From positions 1,027,346 through 1,091,345 of the forward strand of contig VZTJ01001650.1 in the NCBI GenBank assembly GCA_013397795.1: a DNA stretch of 64,000 nucleotides, written 5' to 3'. The position numbers were made by a program, and so were the translations under genes. How positions within the stretch are numbered: the stretch's first letter is position 1; the number at the start of each line of letters is the position of its first letter. Under the pieces are notes generated by a model, which worked only from the letters and a program-made list of their open reading frames with translations, did no database searches and had not been told where the DNA came from. Positions 37,225 to 51,557 of the stretch are shown here, piece by piece. This DNA is from Orthonyx spaldingii. Its lineage: Eukaryota > Chordata > Aves > Passeriformes > Orthonychidae.

Positions 37225-37425
37225 AGGACCTGATTTATTGCTGTCTGCTGAAGGATGCCATTAAGATAGCGTCCGGAGCTGGGAGCACAGCTGCCGGAGC
37301 AGATCAGAGCCTGATTAATGTTGGGCAACTTGTTATATTGTCAGATAATTATCCCCAAACTGTATGACTTTTCTGCTAAGTGGCAGCGCTTAATTGCGTT
37401 TTTAATTACACTGCCATCACTGCAA
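37225..37425. promoter_or_regulatory. Candidate homeobox-type enhancer island
   Basis: About 200 bp of AT-rich sequence with TAATTA at 37346-37351 and 37403-37408, GATTAATG near 37313, CTTAATTGCG near 37389 and AGATAA cores. No coding potential. It is the densest TAAT cluster in the EPHB3-POLR2H spacer. Confidence 0.38.
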
Positions 37426-37910
37426 CCCCTCCGTGGGATGAAAGGATGCTGGGAGCCAGGCAGGAGCAGGGTAGGGGGCCTGGGACCCTTTGAGAGGGCA
37501 TGGCAGGGGCATCCCGCTCCCACAGAACCCCCCTGGTGTGGGGCACACAGCTGTGGCATCCCCAAGCCATGAGTGCTCCAGGCAGCAAGGTTTTGGAGTG
37601 ATCCTTCTTGGTGCTTCCCATGGTGGGGAGAACATGGGCTGCAGAAACAGGGGCAGTAAGGCAGGGTGCCCCCCTTGCCCTCTGTGAGCTTTGAGGGCTC
37701 ACCATCCCCTGCACCCCCTCCATTCCCATCCTGCTGGGGGCAGCTCGGGGTCTGGCTTCCCCTCGCAGGCAGGGACGGGTCAGGGGTCAATACATTTAAA
37801 ATTCCTTCTCAATCTCGAACTCCGGAGAGCGGCCGACGGGCAGCGGCTGCATGGGGAGCACCCGCCGGCACCCTGGGCAGGCAGAGCATGTGCAGGCAGA
37901 AGCGGGAGGC

Positions 37911-38305
37911 TGCGTCTGTGTGTGTGAGTTTGTGTGAGTTTGTGTGGGTCCATGTGTGCGCATTTTTGGGGGGTGCATCGCACAGGGACCACCTGTGTGT
38001 GTGCACGGGTGTGGGTGTGCAGCATGTGTGTGTGCATGCGGATTTTGGGGTGTGTGTGCACGTGCATGAGTGCCCTTGTGTGCACGCCCACGTATCTGCT
38101 GCTGCGCACATCTGGCTGCGTCGGGGTGCGTGTGCTGCTATGTGCAAACGTGGGTGCACACCTGTGAGCCTGTCTGTGCGTGTCTGAGGGCCTGGGGGGG
38201 GAGGAGGTGCCGGTGTCTGTCCGTGCGTGGGACATCGGTGCCGCGTGTAGTCGTGTGTGTGTGTGTGTGAGTGTCTGTCTGTGTGTCTGTGTGCGCAAAG
38301 GTGCC
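37911..38305. repeat. Degenerate TG/CA microsatellite region
   Basis: TG-rich, imperfect dinucleotide tract with GTGTGAGTTT-type variants, ending in a purer TG run at 38254-38268. The mirror reading on the minus strand gives a spurious HTHTH-rich open frame. Confidence 0.85.
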
Positions 38306-39589
38306 CTGTGGCTGCACACCCAGGTGTGCAGACACCGCTGTGCCCCCACCCAGCCGGCTCTGCCAGTTGGGGTGGCTGCAGTGGGTCCTGGCTCTGTCCC
38401 CCATCCCAGCCATACCGGACCTCCCAGGAAGGCTCCCCAGCTGACCCTGCAGGGGCAGCAGGGACAGGACCCTCAGGGCTTCAGGTGCAGGAGGCACCTG
38501 CAGGTCACAGCGACTCCTCTCCCTCACCCATCCCACCCTGGGACAGTGATGCTCTCAGTGTTGCAAGGGGCGCAGCCTGGGACACCTCTGCTGTGTCCCC
38601 CAGGGCCAGGGGCCAGCTGGGGCTGTTCCTGCCAGGGTACAAGGTGCTGCTTCTGGACAGCCCCCACACCACCTCCCTCCTCACCAGCCGGATGCTGGGC
38701 AGTGCCGGGAGGAAATCCAGGCGTTATTGAGCAGCCAGCTGCAGCCCTTGCTGTGGCCTCTGGCCCGAAATTTCCTGGCATGGCCATCACAACAGCATTT
38801 ATCCTGGGCTGTGCCTTCCTCACCAAGGTGGGGACCAGCCAAGCTTCCCCTTGACACCTTGGGGGTGTGGGGATGTGGTGAATCAGGCCCCCCAGATCTC
38901 TGTCACATCAGTGGAGAGGAAGAAACATGGATTTTGACGGGGAAGGAGCCAGTCCTGACCCCCACCTTGGTGCTTCTCTGTGCCCTCCACTCACAAAGGA
39001 TACACAGACTGGGGCGAGAAATGGGTTGGGGGGGGTAACAAGCCCCCTGAAAGGAATCCTGGCCCCCAGCAGCCCCTCTGCAAGCCCCTCTTATCTTCAT
39101 GGCAGCCGGATGGGGTCTCACCAGAGAGAGGCTGAAATTTCCAGGAAAAAATGTAAATAAAGGTCCCTGTCCCGCCTGTCCCCCTTATCTCAGGAATCCG
39201 GAGCGCGCCGGGCCCTTCTCCCAGCCATATTTCATCCCAGCCATCCCTGCTGGCCAGGAACCAAAGCAGCAACGATGGGGATGTGTAAGAGACTTAAAGA
39301 TCACAATTGCCTTAAACATTGTCAAGGCCACAGAATGGAGGGGGGCTGTGTCTCAGGGCCCACCAGGACCCCAGGACCATGGAAGCCACAAAACACACTG
39401 GGCTTGGGTCACTTTCCCACCCCACATGGCTGGGGGTTCATGAGATGGTCAGGGAGGTTTGGTACTTCAGACCTCAACACATACCCCAGCCATAGGGGTT
39501 CTGGGATGGGAAAGCTTTTGTGTCCCCATTGCCCACCTGGTGTCCCCAAGCAGCAGGGTCAGGGCTCGGCCACTTCCCCTCCCTGCTCC

Positions 39590-39710
39590 CAGATCAGCTG
39601 CTAATGATGTCTCCTGATCCTGCTCAAAAAGAACGTAAATTATTCAGCTTCTCATCAGGGCAATTAAATTAGCTCATCATTGCAGGCCATGAATATTTCA
39701 GGGGGGCAGG
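39590..39710. promoter_or_regulatory. Candidate enhancer island with E-box and POU-like motifs
   Basis: E-box CAGCTG at 39595-39600 directly followed by CTAATGATG. Then come GTAAATTATTC, CAATTAAATTAGC and CATGAATATTTC across 39630-39700. No coding potential. The mix of E-box, TAAT and ATGAATATT cores suggests a neural or developmental enhancer, by inference only. Confidence 0.37.
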
Positions 39711-40184
39711 GGCTGGGGAGCTGGGGGAGTCAGGGGTGACAGGGCTGGGGCTGAGCCCCAGTCCTTGGCCAGGAGGTGCAGTGAGTGTGTCTGTTCTCAG
39801 ACTATTCAGGACAGAGAGGGCGGGGAGTAGGGGTCGGGGGTCTCTGGGCAGGGGGCTTGGAGTCTGGTGCCCAGATGTCTGGGTCCCATGTGGGCAGTCT
39901 GTCCCGTTGCCCTGTCTGTCTGGGTTACTTTCCCTGCTGCTGACACAGGCCAGGTGCCAGCAGCCAGCCCCTGCCCCACTCCCAGAGCACCTCCTGCATC
40001 CCACATTGCCCCCCTTTTTTGGGAGGACGGCTGGGGGTTTGTGGCACTGCAAGGGGCTGCCTCCACCCTAGAGATCCCAAATCCCCCCTGCCTTCCCCTT
40101 GCCCCAGGCTGTGCCAACTCCTGCCCGCTACCCTCCCCAGAGCCTGCGGGTTCTCCGTCAGGATTTCTCTTTCCTTTCTTCCCC

Positions 40185-40265
40185 GCACTGAACAATTAAT
40201 AATTTATCCCATAATAAAAGAGGAAACAGTTAATGAGATGAAAACAAGCCAGAAACATCTGCTGG
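40185..40265. promoter_or_regulatory. Candidate AT-rich regulatory island
   Basis: AACAATTAATAATTTATCC (40191-40209) followed by CATAATAAAAG and CAGTTAATGAG. A short, sharply AT-rich block flanked by very GC-rich sequence. The AATAAA inside has no upstream exon, so it is not called as a poly(A) signal. Confidence 0.28.
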
Positions 40266-43200
40266 GGCTGCTTTCATCACCTCCCTGGGCTGCCTGCGCA
40301 GGAAGCGGGGGCGGGAGGGGGACGGGGGCGCCGGGGGGGCCACGGCAGCAGGAGGCTGTCCCCACACCCAGCCTGCCTTGTCACGGCCCCCACCTCCTCG
40401 GGGACCCCCAGGCCAGGCACTCTCTCCCCACTGCACCATCAAAACCTGGCTGAGAGCTGCCAGGCTCGGGTCACGAATAGCACTGGGGGTCCTGCCATGG
40501 GGGTGTCACCCTAAAAAGGGCAGTGAAGCCTGCTCGTCTGATGCTGCCCAGTGTCCTCAGAGATGTGCCTGGCTGCTGAAGGGGGACAGGGTTGTTCCCT
40601 CCATTCCCTCTGTCCCCAGCCCCCATGTCCAGATGTTGTTCATTACTGGTGATCTGATCTCCAGTGAGTGGGGCTGCCCCCAGGACCTGATGCTATCAGG
40701 GTAGCAACACAACCTCAAACCCTTGTGGGGTGCTGAGGGGACACGTGAGGATGGGGCAGGGCACCCTGTCAGCAGAGGGGACTGCAGGACTGACCCCATG
40801 ACTCAGTGCTTTGCTGAGATTTATGGAGTCCAAGGAGGAAGCTTGTTTTGGGACTGCTTATTTCAGAACTGTGGCTTCATGGCATGTGAGGAGAGGTGTG
40901 AGGGGACGTGGGGTGCTGGGGAGAGGGAGGGCAGGGAGAGGGAGCACTGAGAGCGGGAAGGGGACAGGCAGGGAAAGGGAAGGGGAAGGCAGCAATACCC
41001 GGAGGCTGCTAACACGTGGCCACGACCCAGACTGGAAGAAAGAGCCAGCCCCGACCAGCCCCACCATCAGCTTGGTCATAAGAGGGGACTGTGAGGACCC
41101 CATGGAGGCACCCTGGGCTGCAGGGAAGGGACTGGGGTGGGGTTTGGGCAGGGGCAGTGGAGTTTGAGCAGGATGCTGCCGCCCGCCTCTGTTTCCAATT
41201 TAGCTGATCCTTGCCCCAATCCCTGCAGCTCCCTAATCTGTTTGTCTTCCAAAGCCGTTAAGTTAATTCCGAGCCCAGCAAAATCCCATGGCTTTCATCC
41301 CAGCCCACCCTCCGACTCAGTGGGTCTGGCAGGGGCATGGCCGGCAGCTGCCAGACGCTGCCAATGTCCAGCACAGAGCCCCTTCCTTCATGAAGGAGCA
41401 GGAACTCACTCCTGCAGGCTCCCAGACCAGGCTCCAGCAGCCCCCAGGTCCCTCGTGGGGCCGGGTGCCGCTAAGGGCCATCACAGGGACAGGCGGGTGT
41501 GATGACAGCTGGGGAGATGGCCTGTCCCTCTGCCAGCCCGCACAGGCACCCGGCCCCGCTCTGAGAGGTGCCACGGAAAAACTGACATCAGCATCAGCCC
41601 GGAGGAATTCGGCCTCCCCGGCCCATCCCAGCTGGGGACAGGGACGGAGAGAGGGGCCTCTGCCATGCACCATGGCAGACTTCAGCAAGGTGAAGTAGGA
41701 GAGGGAGTGGTATAAGCCCCCTTCTTTGCTGTACCCCTTCCCGGGGGCCAGGAGCAGCCAGAGGATCTGTGAGTATTCCCAGGGCACAGTCACTGACTCT
41801 GCTTCCTGTAAGCACGTCCCCCTTCAAGCTCTGACTGCAGAGAACAGCCAGCTCATGACACTGGTGACATCCCCTGTGCCACTCAGGGACAGTGGCTGGG
41901 GCTGAATTCCTCAGAAGCCCTTTTTTTCACTCAGAACCTCAGTGAGGAGAAAGACAGTTCTAATCACTTTCCAGATGCCTTGGGGCTTCTGGTATGGTGG
42001 TGACCTGGTCACCCCTTGGTCCCTTCTGTCTCCCACCCCACAGGATGTGCCTGGTGGTGATGAGGAAGTTGCAGAGAGATGGTGACATCCCCCGGTTGCA
42101 TCCATGCTGGGGACCCCGACGTCCTGCTCCCCTCCCCCAGTCACGCTCCATCATCTCCTCATTCCCAGCCCGGGTAATCGGTGGCCTGGTGACAGACGGG
42201 CTCATTAACAGCTTAATTTCGGCTTCATCTCTTCCTGCCTGACCCCCAGCCCAGGTGGGGACCGGCCCAGCAGGGTGCAGGGATGGGCACCCGGAGGCCA
42301 CATTGCTGCACCCCATGGGGGCACCTGCGGAGCTGCCGGGAGAGCACAGGAGTGCAAAACACGTGCTGGCAGCTCTGCCCTGGGCAGCTCACACGGCCTT
42401 GGCTCCCTGACATAGAGCTGCACGGAGGCACCCCCATTCCTGGGAATGGGGACAGTGCCACCCTGCTCCTTGCCCCCCTGGGATGGGCAGGGGTGCCACC
42501 ATGGCAGGTGCCAGCAGGTGCCGGCCGTTGTTGCCCACCTTCCCGGCCTCACCCTGCCCTTGTCTGCTTCCTTAACGGCGGCGCCCTTTCGGCGCCTTTG
42601 TGCCGGCGGATAACAGGGATCGCCGCTGCCTCTGAAGCACCGGCCAGCAGCCCCACACCCCAAACTGGGCAGCAGGATGTGGGCACGTGAGCAACGGGTT
42701 CAGGCTGGGGCACGGGTACAAGGTGCAGGCAGGTTTCCCGGCCCCACTGCTCTTCTGCTTTGCCACAGTGCAGCACAGGAGCCGATCCCCAGCACCCCAT
42801 CACCAGGGCAGTGCCCAAAACCCTGTCCCCCTGTAAACCCCTCCCCAGCAAAAGCAGCTGGCAGCAGCCCACGATGGCTGATGTGGGGCCCCCAAAGGCC
42901 ACCCCACCGGATGGAGGCCTGGCTGCCTTTCAAAGGCGCTTGTGTTGTATAATTTATCGGCAGGAGATAACAGACAAGCAGCTCACGAAGGAGGGGTCTG
43001 TACCCCTGCTCTGGGAAGCCTGGCTCCACGGGCACTGGTGCTGCCAGGATCCATCACCCTGGGGGCACGGACACCTCCCTGGCCGAGGTGTAGGTCCCAT
43101 TTTGGCTCGGGGGTGCCCCAAGGCAGAGGCAGAGATGGTCCCACTCTGTGTCCTGCTTTGGAGCTGCTGCCTGCCTTGCACAGAGACCCTGGGGCTGCTG

Positions 43201-43573
43201 CTCGACCCGAGCAAGGAGAGCTTGGGTCCAGTATTTGAGGGGCTCTTCACCCCAGGGACACACGGACTTCCCAGTGTGGGGGAAGGGCAGCGGGCACGGA
43301 GGGGCACGGGGTAGGGAAGGGCCGGTCCCACGGGCATGGGGGCAGCACCCGGCGCCGGATCTAAGGAGAGTTTATTTAATCCCAGATAAGGAGGCGACGC
43401 CAGGCACCTACCTGGCAAACGGGCGCTCCCTGGGCAACGGCAGCGAAGGCAGTGCCGACCCCCCCGCCCCCACCAGCACCTGCGCCAGGACCGTCTGTTC
43501 AGCCCCGGCTGCACCCGGCTGGCGTTAGCCTGGTACACGAGTCCCTCTGGCCACCCACACTCCTGTGGCACAG

Positions 43574-43603
43574 CATGGCGTGGCATGGCATGGCACATGG
43601 CAC
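43574..43603. repeat. ATGGC pentamer tandem repeat
   Basis: Four or more degenerate GGCAT/GGCGT pentamers in tandem. Confidence 0.75.
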
Positions 43604-45810
43604 GGGGTCAGCGAAGCAGCCGGCACACGGCACAGCCAGGGCAGATGGGCATGGAGTGCAGGGAAAAGCAGGGTGTCCCATCCTCTGCCAACCCCGGCCG
43701 GATTTACACCAGGGCCAGCAACCCCCCGGCCAATCGTGCCCCAAGGGTTGCGTGGGCACAGGGCCAAGGAGGGGCTTGGGGACAAGGATGGGTCTTGGCA
43801 CCGTGATCCTGCTACGCAGCCGGTGCCCAGGAGGTTCAGGGCTGTGCCAGTCTCCTGCTGCCACCCTGATCCTGTGGCATCTGTGGGGCATCTGGAAATC
43901 CGCGCCTCCCTTCCCCACCTGGCCCTGCAGGTGGCTGCGCGCCCGTGACCCTGCCCAGGGCCGGGCTCAGGTGTGCCCTGTCCCGCAGGGTAGGGAGGCA
44001 GCCGGCAGTGCCGGCTGGCAGGGTGGCTGGGCAGCAGCACCCCCGGAGGCTGCCTCGCCGGCTGGTGAGCACAGCCCCAGCTGCCTGCTGGCCTGTACCG
44101 AGTGTGCCAGGTCTCAGCAGGGGCAGCCAGGGACAGCCAGGTGGGATTAGCCTTTTGTGTCACCCCGCAGTGGCCCTGAGAGCGTTCAAGCAGGGGGCAC
44201 AGCTGTGCCGTGGCCCTCCAGCCTGAACCGCATCAGGATCCCAGTGGGTACCCCTGAGTACAGGGGGGGCTGGCACATGGACCCCTCCCCGAAAAACAGC
44301 CCTGGCCCCCACGCCACCCTGCCCCGGCCGGCCGCTCCCCGCCAGGCAGGTCACGTCCCTCCAGGATGGCACCCTGAGGATTCTGGAAAAGGCAACTGGT
44401 CGTACTGGTGAGCCTGGCTGTGGCAGGACTCCCTCCGTTCCGGCACACCCTAAGGGTGTCCTGCCATGTCCGGTGTGTTGCTGCCACCCCCTGGCAACCT
44501 GCACAGCCCCGGGTGTCCCCACAGCCCCTCACGCAGGGGTGTCCAGTCCTCAACAGCCCAGTCCTGCACCCCAAACCAGCGGGGGGGATGCAGGATGCCA
44601 GCAGGGCACAGGGACTCTGGGAAGGGCTCCACACCCCGCACCCTGCGCCAGAGGGGTGTTTGTCTACGGCCACCACGTTCTGGCACAGAGGAGGTTTCTG
44701 TCCCTCCCCGAGCCAGGGTGGACAGAGTGGGGAGGGGGCAGCGGGGCTTGGGGGCGTCACCCGCTCAGGCGATGATCAGAAGGAGCCGAGGTTCCGTCCC
44801 AGCGCATTAAGACTGTGCCCGCTGAGTGCCACCGCCGCGGGGTGACCCCGCCGTGAACCGCCCGCGCCCCCCCGACGGACCACCAGACCCCTCCACGGCA
44901 GTGTCCCCGCTGCGTGTCACCACACTGCCCGTTCGGTGTCACCACACTGCCCCGCTCCGCTGCCTGCGCCTCAGGCATGCGTGAGGATGCGCTGGCACCG
45001 TGTCACAGAGGGTACATGCCATGCAGAGGTCGCACCGGTGTGGCTCTGGCTACCACAGGCATCTTATGACAGGTCCCCCGCTGCGGATGCTGGGCCAGCT
45101 CGGCTCTGGGTGCCACTCCCGACCGCGACCTGGAGTTGCCTGGTTCCCGGGGACAGCACGGGCTGTGACCGCACACAGCCACCTCGTTGCGGGCATAAGG
45201 GCCGCGCACGGGGAGCCACATCCCATAGATGTCCCCGCTCACGGCCTCGTGGTCCCCAGGGAGATGGTGGCATGTGATACACATACAGTGCCGTGCCACC
45301 CGCTGTCCCCAGTCCCCATCACACCGGGACACCTGCGGGCTCCGTCAGCCCTCTCTGCGCCACACCTGGGCGGGCACACACTGCCCAAACACGGGTCCCC
45401 ACTGCCAAGTCTCTCCTGAGGCAGGGAAGAATTGGTCCAGGCGGGCTAGTGGTGGCGTTCGGGGAACGCGGGGGACAGCGCTGAACTCTTGAACCCGCAC
45501 CGGCAGCTCCCGACCCGATGCCAGGCACGGAGCATCCCGTGGCGCCCGACGTGTGAGCAGCCCCCGGCCGTGCCAGACCCCCTGCTGCCCTCACGGTTCA
45601 TCGGCAGGACACGGGGGACGCTGTCACACGTCCCTCCCCACCACGGCTGGCGTGCCAGGAGGAAGAAGCCGGTGGGAGCTGCAGCCCCGAAGCCCATCGT
45701 TGGCTGAGCCCGCGCAGCTCATCACACCGATGTGCAGCGCGATCGGGGGGCGCGGGAGAAGCCCCTCTGTCCCATTCGGCGGGGGTGGGGCGCGGGCTGC
45801 GAGAGCGCCG

Positions 45811-45946
45811 CGGGACATGCCGGAACCCCCCCGGGACACTCCGGACCCCCGAGGACACCCCGGACCCCCGAGGACATCCCGAACTCGCCCCCGGGACAAC
45901 CCTGACCCCTCCCAGACCCCCTCCCGGACCCTCCCGGGACGTCCCT
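45811..45946. repeat. GC-rich minisatellite abutting an assembly gap
   Basis: Degenerate units of about 19-21 bp based on GGACACCCCGGACCCCCGA run into the N gap that starts at 45947. The gap probably hides more copies. Confidence 0.75.
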
Positions 45947-46094
45947 NNNNNNNNNNNNNNNNNNNNNNNNNNNNNNNNNNNNNNNNNNNNNNNNNNNNNN
46001 NNNNNNNNNNNNNNNNNNNNNNNNNNNNNNNNNNNNNNNNNNNNNNNNNNNNNNNNNNNNNNNNNNNNNNNNNNNNNNNNNNNNNNNNNNNNNN
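45947..46094. other. Assembly gap, 148 Ns
   Basis: Run of N between a GC-rich minisatellite and the POLR2H CpG island. True length and content are unknown. Confidence 1.
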
Positions 46095-48231
<2,137 letters not shown>

Positions 48232-48600
48232 CACACCTCCGTGGGCTGCCCCACAGACACCCAGCTGGAGCCGTGACAGCCTACATTCTGCCCCAGCATC
48301 CGTGCTGCCCAGCCTCTTCAGAGCTGGGGAGGAGGGAGCAGTCCCCTTCCTCATCCCAGTGTCTTCTGACTCCTGCTGGGATCTACATCTCTGTTTGCAA
48401 GCAGAGAGGTGCCTGGTGTCTGAGTGGACACCGTGCTAGGTGCTGTGATCTTACCTGATGGCATCTCCTCACCTCTGCCTTCCTGTGCTCAACAGCCCTG
48501 GCTCTGGCCAGGAGCCACCAGACTGGGACAGCTGCCTGCCTGCCTCTGGGGACTGGGGACCGTTCCCTCAGGAACCATCCTGCAGGCTGCCTCGGTTTTG

Positions 48601-48606
48601 ATTAAA
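48601..48606 (+). terminator. POLR2H: POLR2H poly(A) signal ATTAAA
   Basis: ATTAAA 370 bp after the stop codon, followed by TG/T-rich sequence. It is the only good hexamer between POLR2H and the THPO 3' end. Confidence 0.7.
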
Positions 48607-48907
48607 CTGGGATGTTTTCTACACTTGGCTCTGCTTGCTGAGAGACGAGGCTGGCAGGGAGTGGATACACCTGCACAAGGGGAAAGGGGGGACCCTGCCA
48701 CTTCCCAAAGGATGGGGAGTCCAAACCGGCGGCAGGTGGGTGCAGAGAGGAGTGGCAGTGCGGGGCGTGCCGGGGGATCCTGCAGCACTGGCGGCCGCCG
48801 CGGGAGGGAGCAGGTGCTGGACAGAACTGGGAGCATGTCCCAGAGGAGCCGGCTCCTGCCCCAGGCCCTGGCACAAGGACACACACAGCTCTTTAGAAAA
48901 ATAGCTC

Positions 48908-48913
48908 TTTAAT
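48908..48913 (-). terminator. THPO: THPO poly(A) signal ATTAAA (minus strand)
   Basis: Reads ATTAAA on the minus strand, 225 bp beyond the THPO stop codon. The converging POLR2H signal is about 300 bp away. Confidence 0.65.
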
Positions 48914-49137
48914 CCAAAAGCATTCACAGTAGGATGCCTGCCCGGGTGGGAGCAGGGCCTGTGCCCCCTGGCACGTGAGTGTCACTGTTTTCCTCCATGG
49001 GCTGCACGGTCGACAAAGACTTGAGGAAGAGGTGCCGACCCTTTCCCTGGGTGCATCTTCTTGGGCACTCAGAGCACAGCTTAGTGTCCTGCAGGATTGC
49101 TGCAGCATCGCACTGGGGGTGAGCCCTGTGTGCAGCC

Positions 49138-50878
49138 TCACCGGGCCCTGTGTGGAGGGTCTCTGCTGTCCCCCTGTCGTTGCTTGCACGAGGCCTCGGC
49201 CAGGTCATGGAAGAAGAAGCTCAGCTTGCCCTGTACCAGTTGCTGGTAGGTGAGGAAGATGCTGGTGACGTGGGTCTGCTCCATGGAGCGTGGGGAGCAG
49301 CTCGGCTCCCAGTGTCCTGCCTGAGGGGCGACAAACACCGCTGCACCCAACCCAGCCCAGCTGGCACCTGTGCCAGGGCAGTCTGGCACGTGTGGGGAGG
49401 TCTCACCTCCCAGCTGAAGGTCTGCAGGAGCAGGAAGAAGGAGTTGGCGTGTCGGTAAAGCTGGCTCAGCTGCCTGGCCCCGCATTCCTCGCTCACCTGG
49501 CCCTGGGCTCCTGCCGCAGCACCCACCAGCAGGGCCAGGTCACACAGGATCTCCCGCCGCTTGGTCTCGTTCTGAGGGAGCAGACAGTGACCCCAGGGCC
49601 TTATTGCTTCCTGTGCCCACCTTAGGTCTTGATGGGGTCCTCTACCCTCCCTGTGCTACCAGCAGCCTACAAGCATAGCTTGTTCAGCATTTCTGGTGCT
49701 TGTGCCAACCCGGGGTTCCTTCTCCAGTCCTGTTGGCACACCAGTGCCAGCACCCTCCCAGCCCCTCTCACCGATTTGGATTTCCACTGCTGCAAAGTGA
49801 AGTCCACCAAGGGCAGCACCGCAGGGCAGCTGAGTGCAGGCAGGGCCTGGCACTGGCCCTAGTGAGGAGAGAAGTCAAGGTGAGGTGCCAGGAACTTCAT
49901 GTCCCTGGCATTGGGTTTTGTGGGGCACTGTATCCTCACCACTCTCTTTGCCATGTCCTTGGCCTCCCCGATGTACTTCCGGATGAGCCTGTCGTCACAG
50001 ACCAGCCGTGTTGGGCTGGCACGGTCCTCTTTCATGTGCAGGAGGAAGGATGTGAGGAAGAGCAGTCCTGGAGGAGATGGGGTTGCCTTGTGCGCTGTGC
50101 CACCTTCCCTGGGCAGTGCCAGCCCAGAGCCATGCCTGCAGTGGCAAGTTCTCTCCCTAGCCCATTGGTGGCCCTTGATGGCCCTGTGGTGGGGATTCAG
50201 CAGGAGGTCTGAGTGGGGAGGGCCTGGTGCTGCTCTCCAGTCAGCCAGAGAGGGGTGCCCAGTGCTGGCTGGGGAGAGCCAGGGTTTCCATGCCAGTGGT
50301 GTGTGCCAAGGGGCTGCACGGACACGTCTGCCAGGTTTTTCGGCCATGCTCCAGGCAAGGAAGCAGGGCTGTACTCCCTGTGCAGAGCAGGGCCAGCCCT
50401 CCAGATCCGTGCCAAGAGCAGTTCCAGGCGTCATGTGCACTTCGGGGAATCCCGGCCTGCAGTGGCCTACAGGGAACATCTGCTCCTGGCCGGTGCCCTG
50501 GCTGAGTGCTCCTCTGCCGGCACTGCCTTCCCCAGTGCCGCTGGCACTCCGCTGTGCCCAGCAGCTGCCCATCCTGCCAGCTTCTCCCAAGGCCCTCTTT
50601 GCATCCTCCTGCCTCACTGCCTACCCTGGCACTACAGCTGTCCCCAAAAGCCCTCAGCGCAGCCCATTTCCCTAGGATGGGCATGAAGAGATGCTCAGCT
50701 GCCCTTATGTGCTGGCAGTGGCCAGGTCCAAACAGCCCAGAGCCACCATTGGGGTTTGCTGCCCATCTGTGGGATTCATCATGCAAGGGACACTCTGGCT
50801 GTGGGACCACAGCATCCCCTGTCCCTTCCTGTGCACCCAGTCCCCCCTTTTAGCCACACACTCACTGTTCAGCTCCAT
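49138..50878 (-). CDS. THPO: Thrombopoietin, short avian form, complete
   Basis: Secreted four-helix cytokine, the ligand of MPL, acting on thrombocyte/megakaryocyte and stem-cell lineages. Coding exons in transcript order: 50866-50878, 49940-50067, 49772-49858, 49407-49571, 49138-49320. They total 576 nt, giving 191 residues. The tiny first exon (MELN plus one base) mirrors the MELTE start of human THPO. A hydrophobic signal peptide (LLFLTSFLLH) is followed by mature SPTRLVCDDR. Cysteines matching the human pairs lie in LVCDD, GQCQA, SEECG and EASCK. Helix D contains IFLTYQQLVQGKLSFF. The protein stops about 16 residues after EASCKQR, so the long glycosylated C-terminal tail of mammalian THPO (about 350 residues in total) is absent. 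Identity rests on helix and exon pattern, neighbours (POLR2H, CHRD) and remembered chicken THPO. Confidence 0.92.
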
Positions 50879-51130
50879 GCTCAGCTGGGGGCTTCGGCCC
50901 TGCATCTTCCGCCCTGGGGCCAGCGGCTGCTGCCTGGCTCCCGTCCCCCTTCCATGGAGGGCAGCGGTGGCGCGGGCTCCCCGCGAGCCGCCCAGCCGGG
51001 ACGGAGGGCCGGAGGCCGGGAGCGGCCCCGGGACAGCTCGGCGCGGCTCTGCGGCTCCGGCCCGGCCGCCCAGCCGAGGCAGCACGATTTCCTGTTGTGT
51101 CGCCGCTGACCTTCAAGCAAAATCGCAGCG
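50879..51130 (-). promoter_or_regulatory. THPO: THPO upstream CpG-rich region
   Basis: GC- and CpG-rich sequence immediately upstream of the THPO ATG on the minus strand. An ETS-type AGGAAAT core lies at about 51088-51094. ETS regulation is known for mammalian THPO. The start site and any 5' noncoding exon are not resolved. Confidence 0.4.
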
Positions 51131-51429
51131 GGGGCCCCGGGCCCGGGGGACGGCTTCCTGCCTCTGGCCGCTTCCTCCCTTGGCGTGGGGCGCGGGAAGG
51201 GCGTCCCTGGGCGCCCTCCGTGGCTGCTCACCTGCCCCCAGGCCTGAGCACTCAGCAGCCAGCACTCAGCGGTCAGTGCCTCAGCTGTGCCTGTCCACGG
51301 GGAGAGGGTGGCCCTGATACCTGCAGAAGGGATGGCATCAGTGACCCGGCACTGGACAGCCCCGTGAACATCAGCCCTAATGGGTTTCTGCCCCCGGCGG
51401 TGGCAGCCAGGTATGAAAGCCACCAAAAA

Positions 51430-51557
51430 CCCTCTCACAGAGGTGGACCATAATCCTGGTGACCCTCTCCCAGAGGTGGACTTAATCCCTGGTGACCTTT
51501 ACCCAGTTATACCCCATCCCTGGTGACCCTCACCCAGAGGTGTGCTCTGACTCCTGC
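51430..51557. repeat. 33-bp minisatellite, about four copies
   Basis: Units of the form CCCTCTCCCAGAGGTGGACTT followed by AATCCCTGGTGA; the first two are both 33 bp, the third is 2 bp shorter and diverged, and the fourth is partial. Confidence 0.88.

Noticed and set aside
37780..38349. His/Thr-rich minus-strand open frame of 189 codons
   Set aside because: It is a translation of the TG/CA microsatellite.
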